From: Streptomyces pseudovenezuelae
Lineage (GTDB): Bacteria > Actinomycetota > Actinomycetes > Streptomycetales > Streptomycetaceae
DNA length: 64,000 nt
Direction of reading: 5' to 3'
Assembly: GCF_001513955.1 (NCBI RefSeq)
Contig: NZ_KQ948145.1
Location: 1 to 64,000, forward strand
Shown here: positions 35,380-42,992 of the stretch, one piece after another
Numbering within the stretch: position 1 is the first letter of the stretch
Layout: each line of letters starts with the position of its first letter
Made by a program: the position numbers and the translations under genes
The notes under the pieces: generated by a model
Told to the model about the DNA's origin: nothing
The model's database searches: none
What the model saw: the letters and a program-made list of their open reading frames with translations, nothing else

Positions 35380-37080
35380 TCAGAATCCCGCCGGCTCCGT
35401 GTACACGCCCCACTCGTCCCGCAGCACCCCGCAGATCTCCCCGAGCGTCGCCTCCGCCCGCACCGCGTCCAGCATCGGCCCGATCATGTTGGCCCCGTCC
35501 CGGGCCGCAACGAGCATGGCCTGCAGGGCGGTTCGTACGGTGTTCCCGTCCCGCTCCGCCTTGCGTCCCGCGAGAGCCCGCACCTGCTCCCGCTCCACCT
35601 CGTGGCTCACCCGCAGGATCTCCAGGTCCCCGGTGACCGACCCGTGGTGGACGTTGACCCCCACGACCCTCTTCTCGCCCTTCTCCAGGGCCTGTTGGTA
35701 GCGGAAGGCCGCCTCCGCGATCTCCCCGGTGAACCAGCCGTCCTCGATCCCCCGCAGAATCCCGGACGTCATCGGGCCGATCGGGTGCCGCCCGTCCGGA
35801 CGGGCCCTGAGCCCCCGCTCCCTGATCTGCTCGAAGATCTCCTCGGCGTCCGCCTCGATCCGGTCCGTCAGCTGCTCCACGAACCACGAACCCCCCAGCG
35901 GATCGGCCACGTTGGCGACCCCGGTCTCCTCCATCAGCACCTGCTGGGTGCGCAGCGCGATCTCCGCGGCCTGCTCGGAGGGCAGCGCGAGGGTTTCGTC
36001 CAGGGCGTTGGTGTGCAGCGAGTTGGTCCCGCCCAGCACCGCCGCGAGCGCCTCGACGGCCGTACGGACGACGTTGTTGTACGGCTGCTGCGCGGTCAGC
36101 GAGACCCCCGCGGTCTGGGTGTGGAACCGCAGCCACTGCGCCTTCTCGGACCGCGCCCCGTACACGTCCCGCATCCAGCGGGCCCAGATGCGCCGCGCCG
36201 CACGGAACTTGGCGATCTCCTCGAAGAAGTCGAGGTGCGCGTCGAAGAAGAAGGAGAGCCCGGGTGCGAACACGTCGACGTCCAGTCCACGCGAGAGCCC
36301 CAGCTCGACGTACCCGAACCCGTCCGCGAGGGTGTACGCCAGCTCCTGGGCGGCCGTCGAACCGGCCTCGCGGATGTGGTACCCGGAGACGGACAGCGGC
36401 TTGTAGGCGGGGATGCCGGCCGCGCAGTACTCCATCAGGTCGCCGATCAGGCGCAGGTGCGGCTCGGGCGGGAAGAGCCACTCCTTCTGCGCGATGTACT
36501 CCTTGAAGATGTCCGTCTGGAGCGTGCCGTTGAGGACGGACGGGTCCACGCCCTGCCGCTCGGCCGCGACCAGGTACATGCAGAAGACGGGGACGGCGGG
36601 TCCGCTGATCGTCATGGACGTCGTCACGTCGCCCAGCGGGATGTCCCGGAACAGGACCTCCATGTCCGCCGCCGAGTCGACGGCGACCCCGCAGTGCCCG
36701 ACCTCGCCGAGCGAGCGGGGGTCGTCGGAGTCCCGTCCCATCAGCGTCGGCATGTCGAAGGCGACCGACAGCCCGCCGCCGCCGTTGGCGAGGATCTTCC
36801 GGTACCGCTCGTTGGTCTGCTCGGCGTTCCCGAACCCGGCGAACTGCCGGATGGTCCAGGTCCGTCCCCGGTAGCCGGTCGGGTACAGCCCGCGCGTGAA
36901 GGGGTACTCCCCCGGCCACCCGATCCGCTCGAAACCCTCGTACGCGTCCCCCGGGCGTGGCCCGTACACCGGCTCGACGGGATCACCCGAGAGCGTGGTG
37001 AAGTCGGCCGTACGCCTGCGCGAGGCGTCGTACCGGGCCTGCCAGCGTCGGCGGCCCTCTTCGATGGCGTCAGCGTCCAT
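35380..37080 (-). CDS. icmA: Isobutyryl-CoA mutase large subunit IcmA
   Basis: 566-residue acyl-CoA mutase catalytic subunit without a B12-binding domain, the exact length reported for IcmA. It interconverts isobutyryl-CoA and n-butyryl-CoA with the separate small subunit IcmB, which is not in the window. Phe80 (TIRQF) and Gln198 (YIAQKE) occupy the positions that distinguish isobutyryl-CoA mutase from methylmalonyl-CoA mutase (Tyr and Arg there). Other motifs: FGNAEQTNERYR, TSMTISGPA, GGTNSLHTNALDE. It links valine catabolism with butyryl-CoA for polyketide and fatty-acid use. A 20-bp palindrome lies 10 bp before its ATG. Confidence 0.95.
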   Translation of the reverse strand: MDADAIEEGRRRWQARYDASRRRTADFTTLSGDPVEPVYGPRPGDAYEGFERIGWPGEYPFTRGLYPTGYRGRTWTIRQFAGFGNAEQTNERYRKILANGGGGLSVAFDMPTLMGRDSDDPRSLGEVGHCGVAVDSAADMEVLFRDIPLGDVTTSMTISGPAVPVFCMYLVAAERQGVDPSVLNGTLQTDIFKEYIAQKEWLFPPEPHLRLIGDLMEYCAAGIPAYKPLSVSGYHIREAGSTAAQELAYTLADGFGYVELGLSRGLDVDVFAPGLSFFFDAHLDFFEEIAKFRAARRIWARWMRDVYGARSEKAQWLRFHTQTAGVSLTAQQPYNNVVRTAVEALAAVLGGTNSLHTNALDETLALPSEQAAEIALRTQQVLMEETGVANVADPLGGSWFVEQLTDRIEADAEEIFEQIRERGLRARPDGRHPIGPMTSGILRGIEDGWFTGEIAEAAFRYQQALEKGEKRVVGVNVHHGSVTGDLEILRVSHEVEREQVRALAGRKAERDGNTVRTALQAMLVAARDGANMIGPMLDAVRAEATLGEICGVLRDEWGVYTEPAGF

Positions 37081-37090
37081 ACCATCGAAG

Positions 37091-37110
37091 TTACTAGGAC
37101 GTCCAAGTAA
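37091..37110 (-). promoter_or_regulatory. 20-bp palindrome upstream of icmA
   Basis: TTACTAGGACGTCCAAGTAA is self-complementary at nine of ten pairs (core GGACGTCC, arms TTACT/AGTAA). Being so close to the icmA start, it should overlap the promoter and act as a repressor operator. Confidence 0.6.
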
Positions 37111-37122
37111 ACGCGAAGGGCA

Positions 37123-37149
37123 ACCGCCGTACGCGTGCCGTACGGCGGT
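37123..37149 (-). terminator. 10-bp hairpin between icmA and the DUF3817 gene
   Basis: ACCGCCGTAC (37123-37132) pairs exactly with 37140-37149. It sits 15 nt past the DUF3817 stop and before the icmA promoter, so it ends the upstream minus-strand transcript. Confidence 0.7.
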
Positions 37150-37164
37150 GGGGGTGGTGGTGCG

Positions 37165-37503
37165 TTACGCCTTGACGGGCGCCGGTGACGCGTCGACGAT
37201 CTTGCCCTCGAGCTCGTGGGTGATCTTCCGCTCGACGAAGAAGGCGGCGGTGGGGATCGTGCCGGCGAGCAGGACCCACAGCTGCTTGGCGACCGGCCAC
37301 TTCGCCTTGGAGCCCAGGTCGAAGGCGAAGACCAGGTAGACGACGTACAGCCAGCCGTGCGCGATCGCGACGACGCGGGTGAAGTCCGCGGCGCCGTCGA
37401 CGTCGAGGCCGTACTTGGCGATCATGCTCAGGCACAGCAGAACCAGCAGCACACCGGTGACGTAGGCCAGGACGCGGTAGCGGGTCAGCACGCTCTTTTT
37501 CAT
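37165..37503 (-). CDS. DUF3817-family membrane protein
   Basis: 112 residues with three hydrophobic helices (VLAYVTGVLLVLLCLSMIA, HGWLYVVYLVFAFDLG, QLWVLLAGTIPTAAFFVERK) in the pattern of DUF3817. The HG-x-L-x-x-x-Y-L-x-F signature is conserved. Inner-membrane protein of unknown role. ATG 37503. It lies downstream of a MarR gene on the same strand (43-bp gap). A paralogue is encoded at 41967-42311. Confidence 0.85.
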   Translation of the reverse strand: MKKSVLTRYRVLAYVTGVLLVLLCLSMIAKYGLDVDGAADFTRVVAIAHGWLYVVYLVFAFDLGSKAKWPVAKQLWVLLAGTIPTAAFFVERKITHELEGKIVDASPAPVKA

Positions 37504-37546
37504 GCCTATGAGCGTAACCACGCGTTCCGGGAGATCTTGCCCCGGG

Positions 37547-38056
37547 TCAGTCCTCGTCGAAGTCGTGAGCGGCGACCCTCAGCGGCCGCAGCATCGCGAA
37601 GATCTCCGCGCACTCCTCGGCGTCGTACACACCGAGCCCGAAGTCCATCGCCATGAGGTCACGGGTGGCGGCCTCGACGACCTCGCGGCCCTTGTCGGTG
37701 ATGGAGGCGAGGGTGCCGCGACCGTCGTTGGGGTTGGGGCGCTTGTCGACCAGGCCGGACCTGACCAGGCGGTCCACGGTGTTGGTGACCGAGGTGGGGT
37801 GCACCATGAGCCGCTCACCGATCTTCGACATCGGCAGCTCGCCCGCTTTGGAGAAGTTGAGCAGCACCAGCGCCTCGTACCGCGCGAACGTCAGCCCGTA
37901 CGGCTTGACCACCGCGTCGACCTCGGCGAGCAGGATCTGGTGCGCACGCATGATCGAGGTGATCGCCGCCATGGACGGCACGTTTCCCCAGCGCTGCTTC
38001 CAGAGTTCGTCGGCGCGGGCGATGGGGTCGAAGGGAAGACTGAGCGGCTTCGGCAC
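37547..38056 (-). CDS. MarR-family transcriptional regulator
   Basis: 169 residues. The winged helix is clear (LPMSKIGERLMVHPTSVTNTVDRLVRSGLVDKRPNP is its span, seen around residues 75-110) with the wing NPNDGRGTLASIT. The N-terminal helix SIMRAHQILLAEVDAVVKPYG belongs to the dimer interface. Start GTG 38056. A DUF3817 gene follows on the same strand and may be co-transcribed. Upstream is a dispersed-repeat cluster rather than a divergent gene. Confidence 0.88.
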   Translation of the reverse strand: MPKPLSLPFDPIARADELWKQRWGNVPSMAAITSIMRAHQILLAEVDAVVKPYGLTFARYEALVLLNFSKAGELPMSKIGERLMVHPTSVTNTVDRLVRSGLVDKRPNPNDGRGTLASITDKGREVVEAATRDLMAMDFGLGVYDAEECAEIFAMLRPLRVAAHDFDED

Positions 38057-38100
38057 GGCACCGACCTTACCGGCCGGTCACATCGTGGTCAGCACTGTCT

Positions 38101-38515
38101 CGCCCTTCAGACGGGGGTGGGCGCCTGCGGGTTCGGTGGGGGCGGGCGTTTTGCGCAGTTCCCCGCGCCCCTGGGGGGATGGGTGGGTTGTGGGTCGGGG
38201 CCGGGGTGGGGGGTATCCGTCCTCGGTCCGGCGGCTCGGTCCATCCAAAAGGGCCCTGTAACGGACGCCGGCCGCTGCGGGCGGACACCCCCCACCCCGT
38301 CCCCTTACCGCCGCACCCGGCCAACGGTTCGTCGTAGCGCGCCTGACTGCACCCCCCTAGGGGCGCGGGGAACTGCGCGACCAGCCCCCACCGGCCCGCA
38401 GCCGCCCGACGACCGCACGCCGTACGCGACTGCACGAGCGTCCACATGGCCCACCCAGGGGCGCGGGGAACTGCGCGACCAGCCCCCGCCGGCCCGCAGC
38501 CGCCCCACGGCCGAA
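38101..38515. repeat. Dispersed-repeat cluster A (left arm)
   Basis: Contains one GCGCAGTTCCCCGCGCCCC block (38153-38171) and two inverted copies GGGGCGCGGGGAACTGCGC near 38360-38378 and 38458-38476 (98-bp period), each followed by CCAGCCCCC(A/G)CCGGCCCGCAGCCGCC. Between them lies a segment with GGACGCCGGCCGCTGCGGGC. Nearly the whole cluster reappears in reverse orientation at 42395-42950. No coding frame. Confidence 0.85.
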
Positions 38516-38529
38516 CCCCGCACCTCCCA

Positions 38530-39429
38530 CTACACCCTCGGCGCGCCCGTCACGGACATCACCAGCGAGTACAAAGAACTCGTGGCCGCGATGAACAGCC
38601 GGTTCCCCTTCGGTCCGCCGAAGGTCACGTTGGCCACCGGCTCCGGCACCCGCACACGGCCGATCAGCGTGCCGTCGGGGTCGTAGCAGTGGATGCCGTC
38701 GGCCAGGGCGGCAGCCCACAGCCGGCCCTCGTCGTCGAAGCGGATGTTGTCGAAGTGGACGCCCTCGCGGGCCTCGGCGAAGACCTCGCCGCCGGAGAGC
38801 GTGCCGTCGGCGTGGACGTCGTACCGGTGGATACGGGCCGCCCGTGAGTCGGAGACGTACAGACGCTGCTCGTCGGAGGAGAGGATCACCCCGTTGGGCC
38901 CGTCCAGCCCGTCCGCGGCGAGAGACACCTCACCCGTGGCCGGATCGATCCGGTACACATGGCACGCGCCGATCTCCGACTCGGCCCGGTGCCCCTCGTA
39001 GTCGCTGAGGATGCCGAAGTCCGGGTCGGAGAACCAGATCGTGCCGTCGGAGCGTACGACGGAGTCGTTCGGGCTGTTCAGGCGCTTGCCCTGATAGCGC
39101 TCGGCCAGCACGGTCACCGTGCCGTCGGGCTCGGTGCGGGTGACACGGCGGTTGCCCTGCTCGCAGCTGACGAGGCGGCCCCGGGAGTCGACGGTGTTGC
39201 CGTTGGTGTTGCCGGCCGGGGTGCGGAAGACGCCGACCGCGCCGGTGGCCTCGTCCCAGCGCAGGAGGCGGTCGTTCGGGATGTCGCTCCAGATCAGCTG
39301 GCGCCACGCGGGCAGGTACACCGGCCCCTCGGCCCAGCGGCAGCCGTCGTAGAGGGTCTCCAGTCTGCTGTCGCCGTTGGTGCAGGGCCGGAAACGGTCG
39401 TCCAGGATCTCGTAGAGGCTGTCGGGCAT
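38530..39429 (-). CDS. SMP-30/gluconolactonase-family (SGL) hydrolase
   Basis: 299-residue six-bladed beta-propeller. Motifs: RWAEGPVYLPAWRQLIWSDI with the metal-binding Glu, NGNTVDSRGRLVSCEQGNRR, LNSPNDSVVRSDGTIWFSDP, and the late DGLDGPNGVILSSDE and HFDNIRFDDEGRLWAA. Members are lactonases or related hydrolases needing Ca2+ or Zn2+. ATG 39429 has GAGAGGA upstream. Last gene of the operon with the SRPBCC-like, DUF4166 and TetR genes. Its end abuts repeat cluster A. Confidence 0.88.
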   Translation of the reverse strand: MPDSLYEILDDRFRPCTNGDSRLETLYDGCRWAEGPVYLPAWRQLIWSDIPNDRLLRWDEATGAVGVFRTPAGNTNGNTVDSRGRLVSCEQGNRRVTRTEPDGTVTVLAERYQGKRLNSPNDSVVRSDGTIWFSDPDFGILSDYEGHRAESEIGACHVYRIDPATGEVSLAADGLDGPNGVILSSDEQRLYVSDSRAARIHRYDVHADGTLSGGEVFAEAREGVHFDNIRFDDEGRLWAAALADGIHCYDPDGTLIGRVRVPEPVANVTFGGPKGNRLFIAATSSLYSLVMSVTGAPRV

Positions 39430-39451
39430 GGGGGGTCCTCTCGGTTCGGGG

Positions 39452-40102
39452 TCAGCGGCGGCCGGTCCTGCGGAGATGGTGGCGCACCGCGCGCTGGGCG
39501 ACGGGACCCAGGTCCTCCAGCGCGGCGACGAGCACGCCGAGCTGCTCCAGGGCGTCCAGGGCCGACGTGGCCCCGGCCGCGTCGACTCCTTCGTACAGCT
39601 CGATGCCCACGAAGGACGCGGCCACCGCCCGGGCCAGGCCCGCGGGGTCGGCGAACTCGCCGAAGGGCGTGGCCGCGAGGACTCTGGTGAGAACCTGCTC
39701 GATCTCGGCGATCCACAGCTCCAGGCCGGCGGCCGTGGCGGGGCCGAGGGTGGCGTGGGTCTGGGCGCCGGCCAGCAACTGGCCGAGCAGGGCCACATGT
39801 CCTCCGGCCCGCTCCTCCTCGTGGACCTTCCGCCCCACCGCGAGGAGTTCGGAGAGCGAGGTCACGGCGGCCAGCCGTTCCCGGTAGCGGGCCACCGCGC
39901 GCTCCGCCCCGTAGCGGCAGGCCGCGGCGAGGAGTTCGTCGACCGTGCCGAAGTGGTAGAAGACCAGGGCCTGGTTGACGCCCGCGGCCGCCGCCACCGT
40001 GCGGGCGGAGGTCTTGGCGATGCCCTGTTCGGTGAGGATCCGCAGGGCGCCGTCGAGGAGTTTGGCCTTGGTCTCCAGGGACTTGGGGGACTCGGGGCTC
40101 AC
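39452..40102 (-). CDS. TetR-family regulator of the DUF4166/SMP-30 operon
   Basis: 216 residues. HTH: KLLDGALRILTEQGIAKTSA and RTVAAAAGVNQALVFYHFGT; the C-terminal domain resembles that of TetR proteins recruited to small-molecule efflux or lipid genes. GTG 40102 overlaps the DUF4166 stop as GTGA. It lies third in its own operon, and two copies of a palindrome upstream of the first gene make autoregulation likely. Confidence 0.88.
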   Translation of the reverse strand: MSPESPKSLETKAKLLDGALRILTEQGIAKTSARTVAAAAGVNQALVFYHFGTVDELLAAACRYGAERAVARYRERLAAVTSLSELLAVGRKVHEEERAGGHVALLGQLLAGAQTHATLGPATAAGLELWIAEIEQVLTRVLAATPFGEFADPAGLARAVAASFVGIELYEGVDAAGATSALDALEQLGVLVAALEDLGPVAQRAVRHHLRRTGRR

Positions 40103-40779
40103 GCGCGCGCCTCCTCCCGCACGGGGCGCAGGCCTGGGCGCACTCCGCAGGACGTGATGTCGCTGTAGGTCGCCTCGAAGGAACCCTCGTAGCCGAAGAG
40201 CGGGCCGAAGTACCGGTTGACGACGCGGACCCTGATGCGGAAGCGGCCCGACCGGTCGTCGTACGACTCCCGCACCTCCGCCGTCGCGCCGATCAGCTCC
40301 GGCACCCGGACGTCCACCGCGCCCTCCCGGAACCGGTGCTCCCCGGAACGGATCACGAGGGAGCCGTCCGGCTCGGCGCGGAAGTACAGCTCGCTGGCCA
40401 GGTGCTGGTGGGTGCCGAGGTAGTCGAGGATGCGGTCGCCCTTGGGGCTCAGCACCATCTGGGCGTCGAAGCGGCGGGGGCGGCCGGGGAGGCGGAAAGT
40501 GCGCACGAAGCTCACCGTCTCACGGCCGTAGGTGTCCGCGTAGGGGACGTTCTCGATCACGAACGGCACGTTCCGCCCCGGTCTCGGCACCAGGATGTTG
40601 CGGGTCGTGCCGAGGGCCAGGAAGGGCTTCACGAAGGTCCCGCCGTGCCAGATGCGGTCCATCACACCCCGGCCGGTGCAGGCCTCGCCGGTCGTCAGGC
40701 CGACCGAGAAGCGGCGCTGCAGCTGCGGGTGCAGGCGGTCGAAGTCGGCGCCCATCACCGTGCGGAACATCGAGGTCAT
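40099..40779 (-). CDS. DUF4166-domain protein
   Basis: 226 residues. Starts MTSMFRTVMGADFDRLHPQL and contains FVIENVPYADTYGRETVSF and a beta-rich stretch ending VNRYFGPLFGYEGSF, a pattern I associate with DUF4166 proteins, which elsewhere are often fused or linked to saccharopine-dehydrogenase-like proteins. It is soluble. It overlaps its neighbours on both sides by 4 bp (ATGA and GTGA), so it works with the SRPBCC-like protein. Biochemical role unknown. Confidence 0.75.
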   Translation of the reverse strand: MTSMFRTVMGADFDRLHPQLQRRFSVGLTTGEACTGRGVMDRIWHGGTFVKPFLALGTTRNILVPRPGRNVPFVIENVPYADTYGRETVSFVRTFRLPGRPRRFDAQMVLSPKGDRILDYLGTHQHLASELYFRAEPDGSLVIRSGEHRFREGAVDVRVPELIGATAEVRESYDDRSGRFRIRVRVVNRYFGPLFGYEGSFEATYSDITSCGVRPGLRPVREEARA

Positions 40780-41528
40780 CGCGGGGTCTCCAGGGTGCGA
40801 AGGACACGCGGCGCACGCACGCGTGTGGCGGGCCGGCGCAGACAGCGGCGGGCGGCGGGGGTGCCGGGCAGGGGTGAGGTGAACAGGGCCAGCGAGATGG
40901 TGACGGCGAGGAGGAGTGGCGAGACGTAGGCCATCGACGCCGCCAGCGGGCCGAAGAGGTGCAGGAAGCGCTCCAGACCGAGTCCGGTGGCGCCGACGGT
41001 CACGACGAGGGCGCGGACGAGGATCTCGGCGAGCCAGTTCCGCAGCGCGCGCTCCGGGGTGATCCCGCGCTCCAGCCACAGGCGCAGCCGGTCGAAGGAC
41101 CAGGCCGTGGCCCAGCCGATGAGGGGGCGGAAGAGGAGGCGGTCGGTCACGGCGCCGGCGCGGCCCCAGCGCGGGCGGTAGTCGTAGCCGGTGAGGAAGG
41201 TGACGCCGTCGCCGTCGGGGAGGTAGCGCCAGTAACCGCTGCCCTCCGCCAGGAGCGAGAGCGGGTGCGGGGAGGAGAAGCGCAGGGCGGAGGTGCGGGT
41301 GCCGTCGGGGCGTTCGCGTTCCCCGGCGGAGACACCGGTGCCGGCGACGGTGAGACCGGGCAGCACGCGCGTGGCGTAGCGGAAGCGCTGTGGCTCGCCC
41401 TCCGCGCGCGGGAGGTAGGTGATCCGGGTGAAGCGGAGGTCCCAGCGCTGGTGCTGGGACGGTTCCTGTGTCCGGGTCCAGAGGTCGTCGAGATCGGCAC
41501 GGATGCGGGCCTCGATGTAGAGCCCCAT
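40776..41528 (-). CDS. SRPBCC-like protein with C-terminal membrane segments
   Basis: 250 residues. The N-terminal 165 residues look like a START/SRPBCC lipid-binding fold (GLYIEARIRADLDDLWTRTQ, then LRFTRITYLPRAEGEPQRFRYATR). The C-terminal part has hydrophobic helices (RNWLAEILVRALVVTVGATG, SMAYVSPLLLAVTISLALF) and a basic tail. ATG 41528; the stop overlaps the DUF4166 start. First gene of the operon. A hydrophobic-ligand carrier or modifying protein is plausible (inference). Confidence 0.7.
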   Translation of the reverse strand: MGLYIEARIRADLDDLWTRTQEPSQHQRWDLRFTRITYLPRAEGEPQRFRYATRVLPGLTVAGTGVSAGERERPDGTRTSALRFSSPHPLSLLAEGSGYWRYLPDGDGVTFLTGYDYRPRWGRAGAVTDRLLFRPLIGWATAWSFDRLRLWLERGITPERALRNWLAEILVRALVVTVGATGLGLERFLHLFGPLAASMAYVSPLLLAVTISLALFTSPLPGTPAARRCLRRPATRVRAPRVLRTLETPR

Positions 41529-41551
41529 TGATTCCCCCAGGTGAGTTCACT

Positions 41552-41571
41552 GTTTGAGCGACTGCTCAAAC
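41552..41571 (-). promoter_or_regulatory. TetR operator copy 1
   Basis: GTTTGAGCGACTGCTCAAAC has perfect 8-bp arms and a 4-bp centre, 24 bp before the ATG of the first gene of the operon. It shares its arms with a second copy centred 43 bp away. Confidence 0.75.
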
Positions 41572-41595
41572 TCACTGGGCAGGAAGGTACACGGT

Positions 41596-41613
41596 TTTGA
41601 GCGATCGCTCAAA
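41596..41613 (-). promoter_or_regulatory. TetR operator copy 2
   Basis: TTTGAGCGATCGCTCAAA is a perfect 18-bp palindrome. The centre-to-centre distance of 43 bp from copy 1 is about four helical turns, so two dimers could bind the same DNA face. Confidence 0.75.
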
Positions 41614-41628
41614 CATGCGGCACGAGAA

Positions 41629-41654
41629 AACCCCGGCCCGCGCGGGCCGGGGTT
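41629..41654 (-). terminator. 26-bp perfect palindrome, terminator of the thiamine-binding/DUF3817 pair
   Basis: AACCCCGGCCCGC (41629-41641) and its exact complement (41642-41654) are contiguous, with A-rich sequence before and T-containing sequence after. It lies 23 nt past the stop of the 97-residue protein. Confidence 0.8.
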
Positions 41655-41676
41655 CGTCTGGCGCGGTGCGACCCGC

Positions 41677-41970
41677 TCAGTCGGCGAGGTGCCGCTCCAC
41701 CGTCTCCACCTTGGAGGTCAGTCCGTCCGTGACGCCGGGCCGGATGTCCGCCTTGAGCACCAGTGACACCCGCGGCGCCCGCGCCTCCACGGCGGCCACG
41801 GCACGCTTCACGACGTCCATGACCTCGTCCCAGTCCCCCTCGATCGAGGTGAACATCGCGTCGGTGCGGTTCGGGAGCCCCGACTCACGGACGATCCGGA
41901 CCGCGTCGGCGACGTACTCCCCGACGTCCTCGCCGACCCCGAGCGGGGTCACGGAGAAGGCGACGATCAT
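41677..41970 (-). CDS. MTH1187/YkoF-type thiamine-binding-fold protein
   Basis: 97 residues with a ferredoxin-like fold: [52 protein letters not shown]. This matches the MTH1187 family, small cytoplasmic proteins proposed to bind thiamine-like ligands. ATG 41970 overlaps the stop of the DUF3817 gene as ATGA. The operon carries no thiamine genes. Confidence 0.85.
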   Translation of the reverse strand: MIVAFSVTPLGVGEDVGEYVADAVRIVRESGLPNRTDAMFTSIEGDWDEVMDVVKRAVAAVEARAPRVSLVLKADIRPGVTDGLTSKVETVERHLAD

Positions 41971-42311
41971 GCGTTCACGACCCCTTCCTGGCGAGCACGG
42001 GAGGCGATGACGGCGTCCTCGGCCTCGCGCTTGAGCCTGCGCTCGGCGAAGAAGCCGCCGGTGGGCAGCACGGAGAGGACGAGGAACCAGATCCCCGTCC
42101 CGGCGGACCACTTGGCGCGCATCCAGGCGTCCAGCCAGAAGATCAGGTACAGGATGAACAGGACACCGTGGACCATGCCCATCACCGGCACGGCGTTGAA
42201 GTCCGTGGTCCGCTTCAGCACCGAGCAGACCAGCAGGAGCAGGAACGAGATCGCCTCGGGCGCGGAGACCAGGCGGAGGCGTCGGAGGGCGGAGGCTGTC
42301 TTGAGGTCCAC
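41967..42311 (-). CDS. DUF3817-family membrane protein, second copy
   Basis: 114 residues, three hydrophobic helices ([53 protein letters not shown]). It has the same HG-x-L-x-x-x-YL-x-F pattern as the copy at 37165-37503 but only moderate overall identity. Start GTG 42311 with AAGGTGA upstream. It overlaps the thiamine-binding-fold gene and is bordered upstream by repeat cluster B. Confidence 0.82.
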   Translation of the reverse strand: MDLKTASALRRLRLVSAPEAISFLLLLVCSVLKRTTDFNAVPVMGMVHGVLFILYLIFWLDAWMRAKWSAGTGIWFLVLSVLPTGGFFAERRLKREAEDAVIASRARQEGVVNA

Positions 42312-42394
42312 GGGTCACCTTCGGTGGGAGGTACGTCGACGGTTTGTGAACGCACGCACAAGCGTTCGCCCATTGTGACAAATGGTTCCGGGGG

Positions 42395-42950
42395 CGGTGT
42401 GCGGGGGGTCGCCGGGCGGGTGCGGGCCGGTGGGGGCTGGTCGCGCAGTTCCCCGCGCCCCTTGGGTGGGCCATGTGGACGCTCCTGCAGCCACGCACGG
42501 CGTGCCGGGGCAGGTGGTCGGGCGGGTGCGGGCCCGTCGTGGCCGGTCGCGCAGTTCCCCGCGCCCCTTGGGTGGGCCATGTGGACGCTCGTGCAGCCGC
42601 GCACGGCGTGCCGGGACAGGTGGTCGGGCGAGTGCGGGCCCGTCGTGGCCGGTCGCGCAGTTCCCCGCGCCCCTGAGTGGGTCACGTGGACGCTCGTGCA
42701 GCCGCGTACGGCGAGAAGGGGACGGGGCGGGGGGTGTCCGCCCGCAGCGGCCGGCGTCCGTTACAGAGCACTGCTCAAGGGACCGAGCCGCCGGACCGAG
42801 GACGGATACCCCCCACCCCGACCCCGACCCCACCACCCACCCGCACGCGCTGCGCGCACCCCCACCGAAGCCGCAACAGGCCGCCGCAGGCACCCAGGGG
42901 CGCGGGGAACTGCGCAAAACGCCCGCCCCCACCGAACCCGCACCTTCCCA
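42395..42950. repeat. Dispersed-repeat cluster B (right arm)
   Basis: Three tandem units with GCGCAGTTCCCCGCGCCCC start this motif at 42443, 42549 and 42655 (exact 106-bp period), each followed by GTGGGCCATGTGGACGCT-like sequence (the third copy reads GTGGGTCACGTGGACGCT) and GTGCAGCCGCG. Then come GGCCGGCGTCCGTTACAG, GACCGAGCCGCCGGACCGAG and a final inverted GGGGCGCGGGGAACTGCGC (42897-42915). The order is the reverse complement of cluster A with one extra unit. No coding frame is convincing here. Confidence 0.85.
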
Positions 42951-42992
42951 AGACTCTGTCGGCAAGGGCCTTCGGCCAGCTACCTTCACTCC

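Noticed and set aside
38101..42950. Possible composite transposon bounded by the inverted clusters
   Set aside because: There is no transposase, target duplication or defined ends, and the arms consist of dispersed intergenic repeats. Kept only as an inverted-repeat observation.
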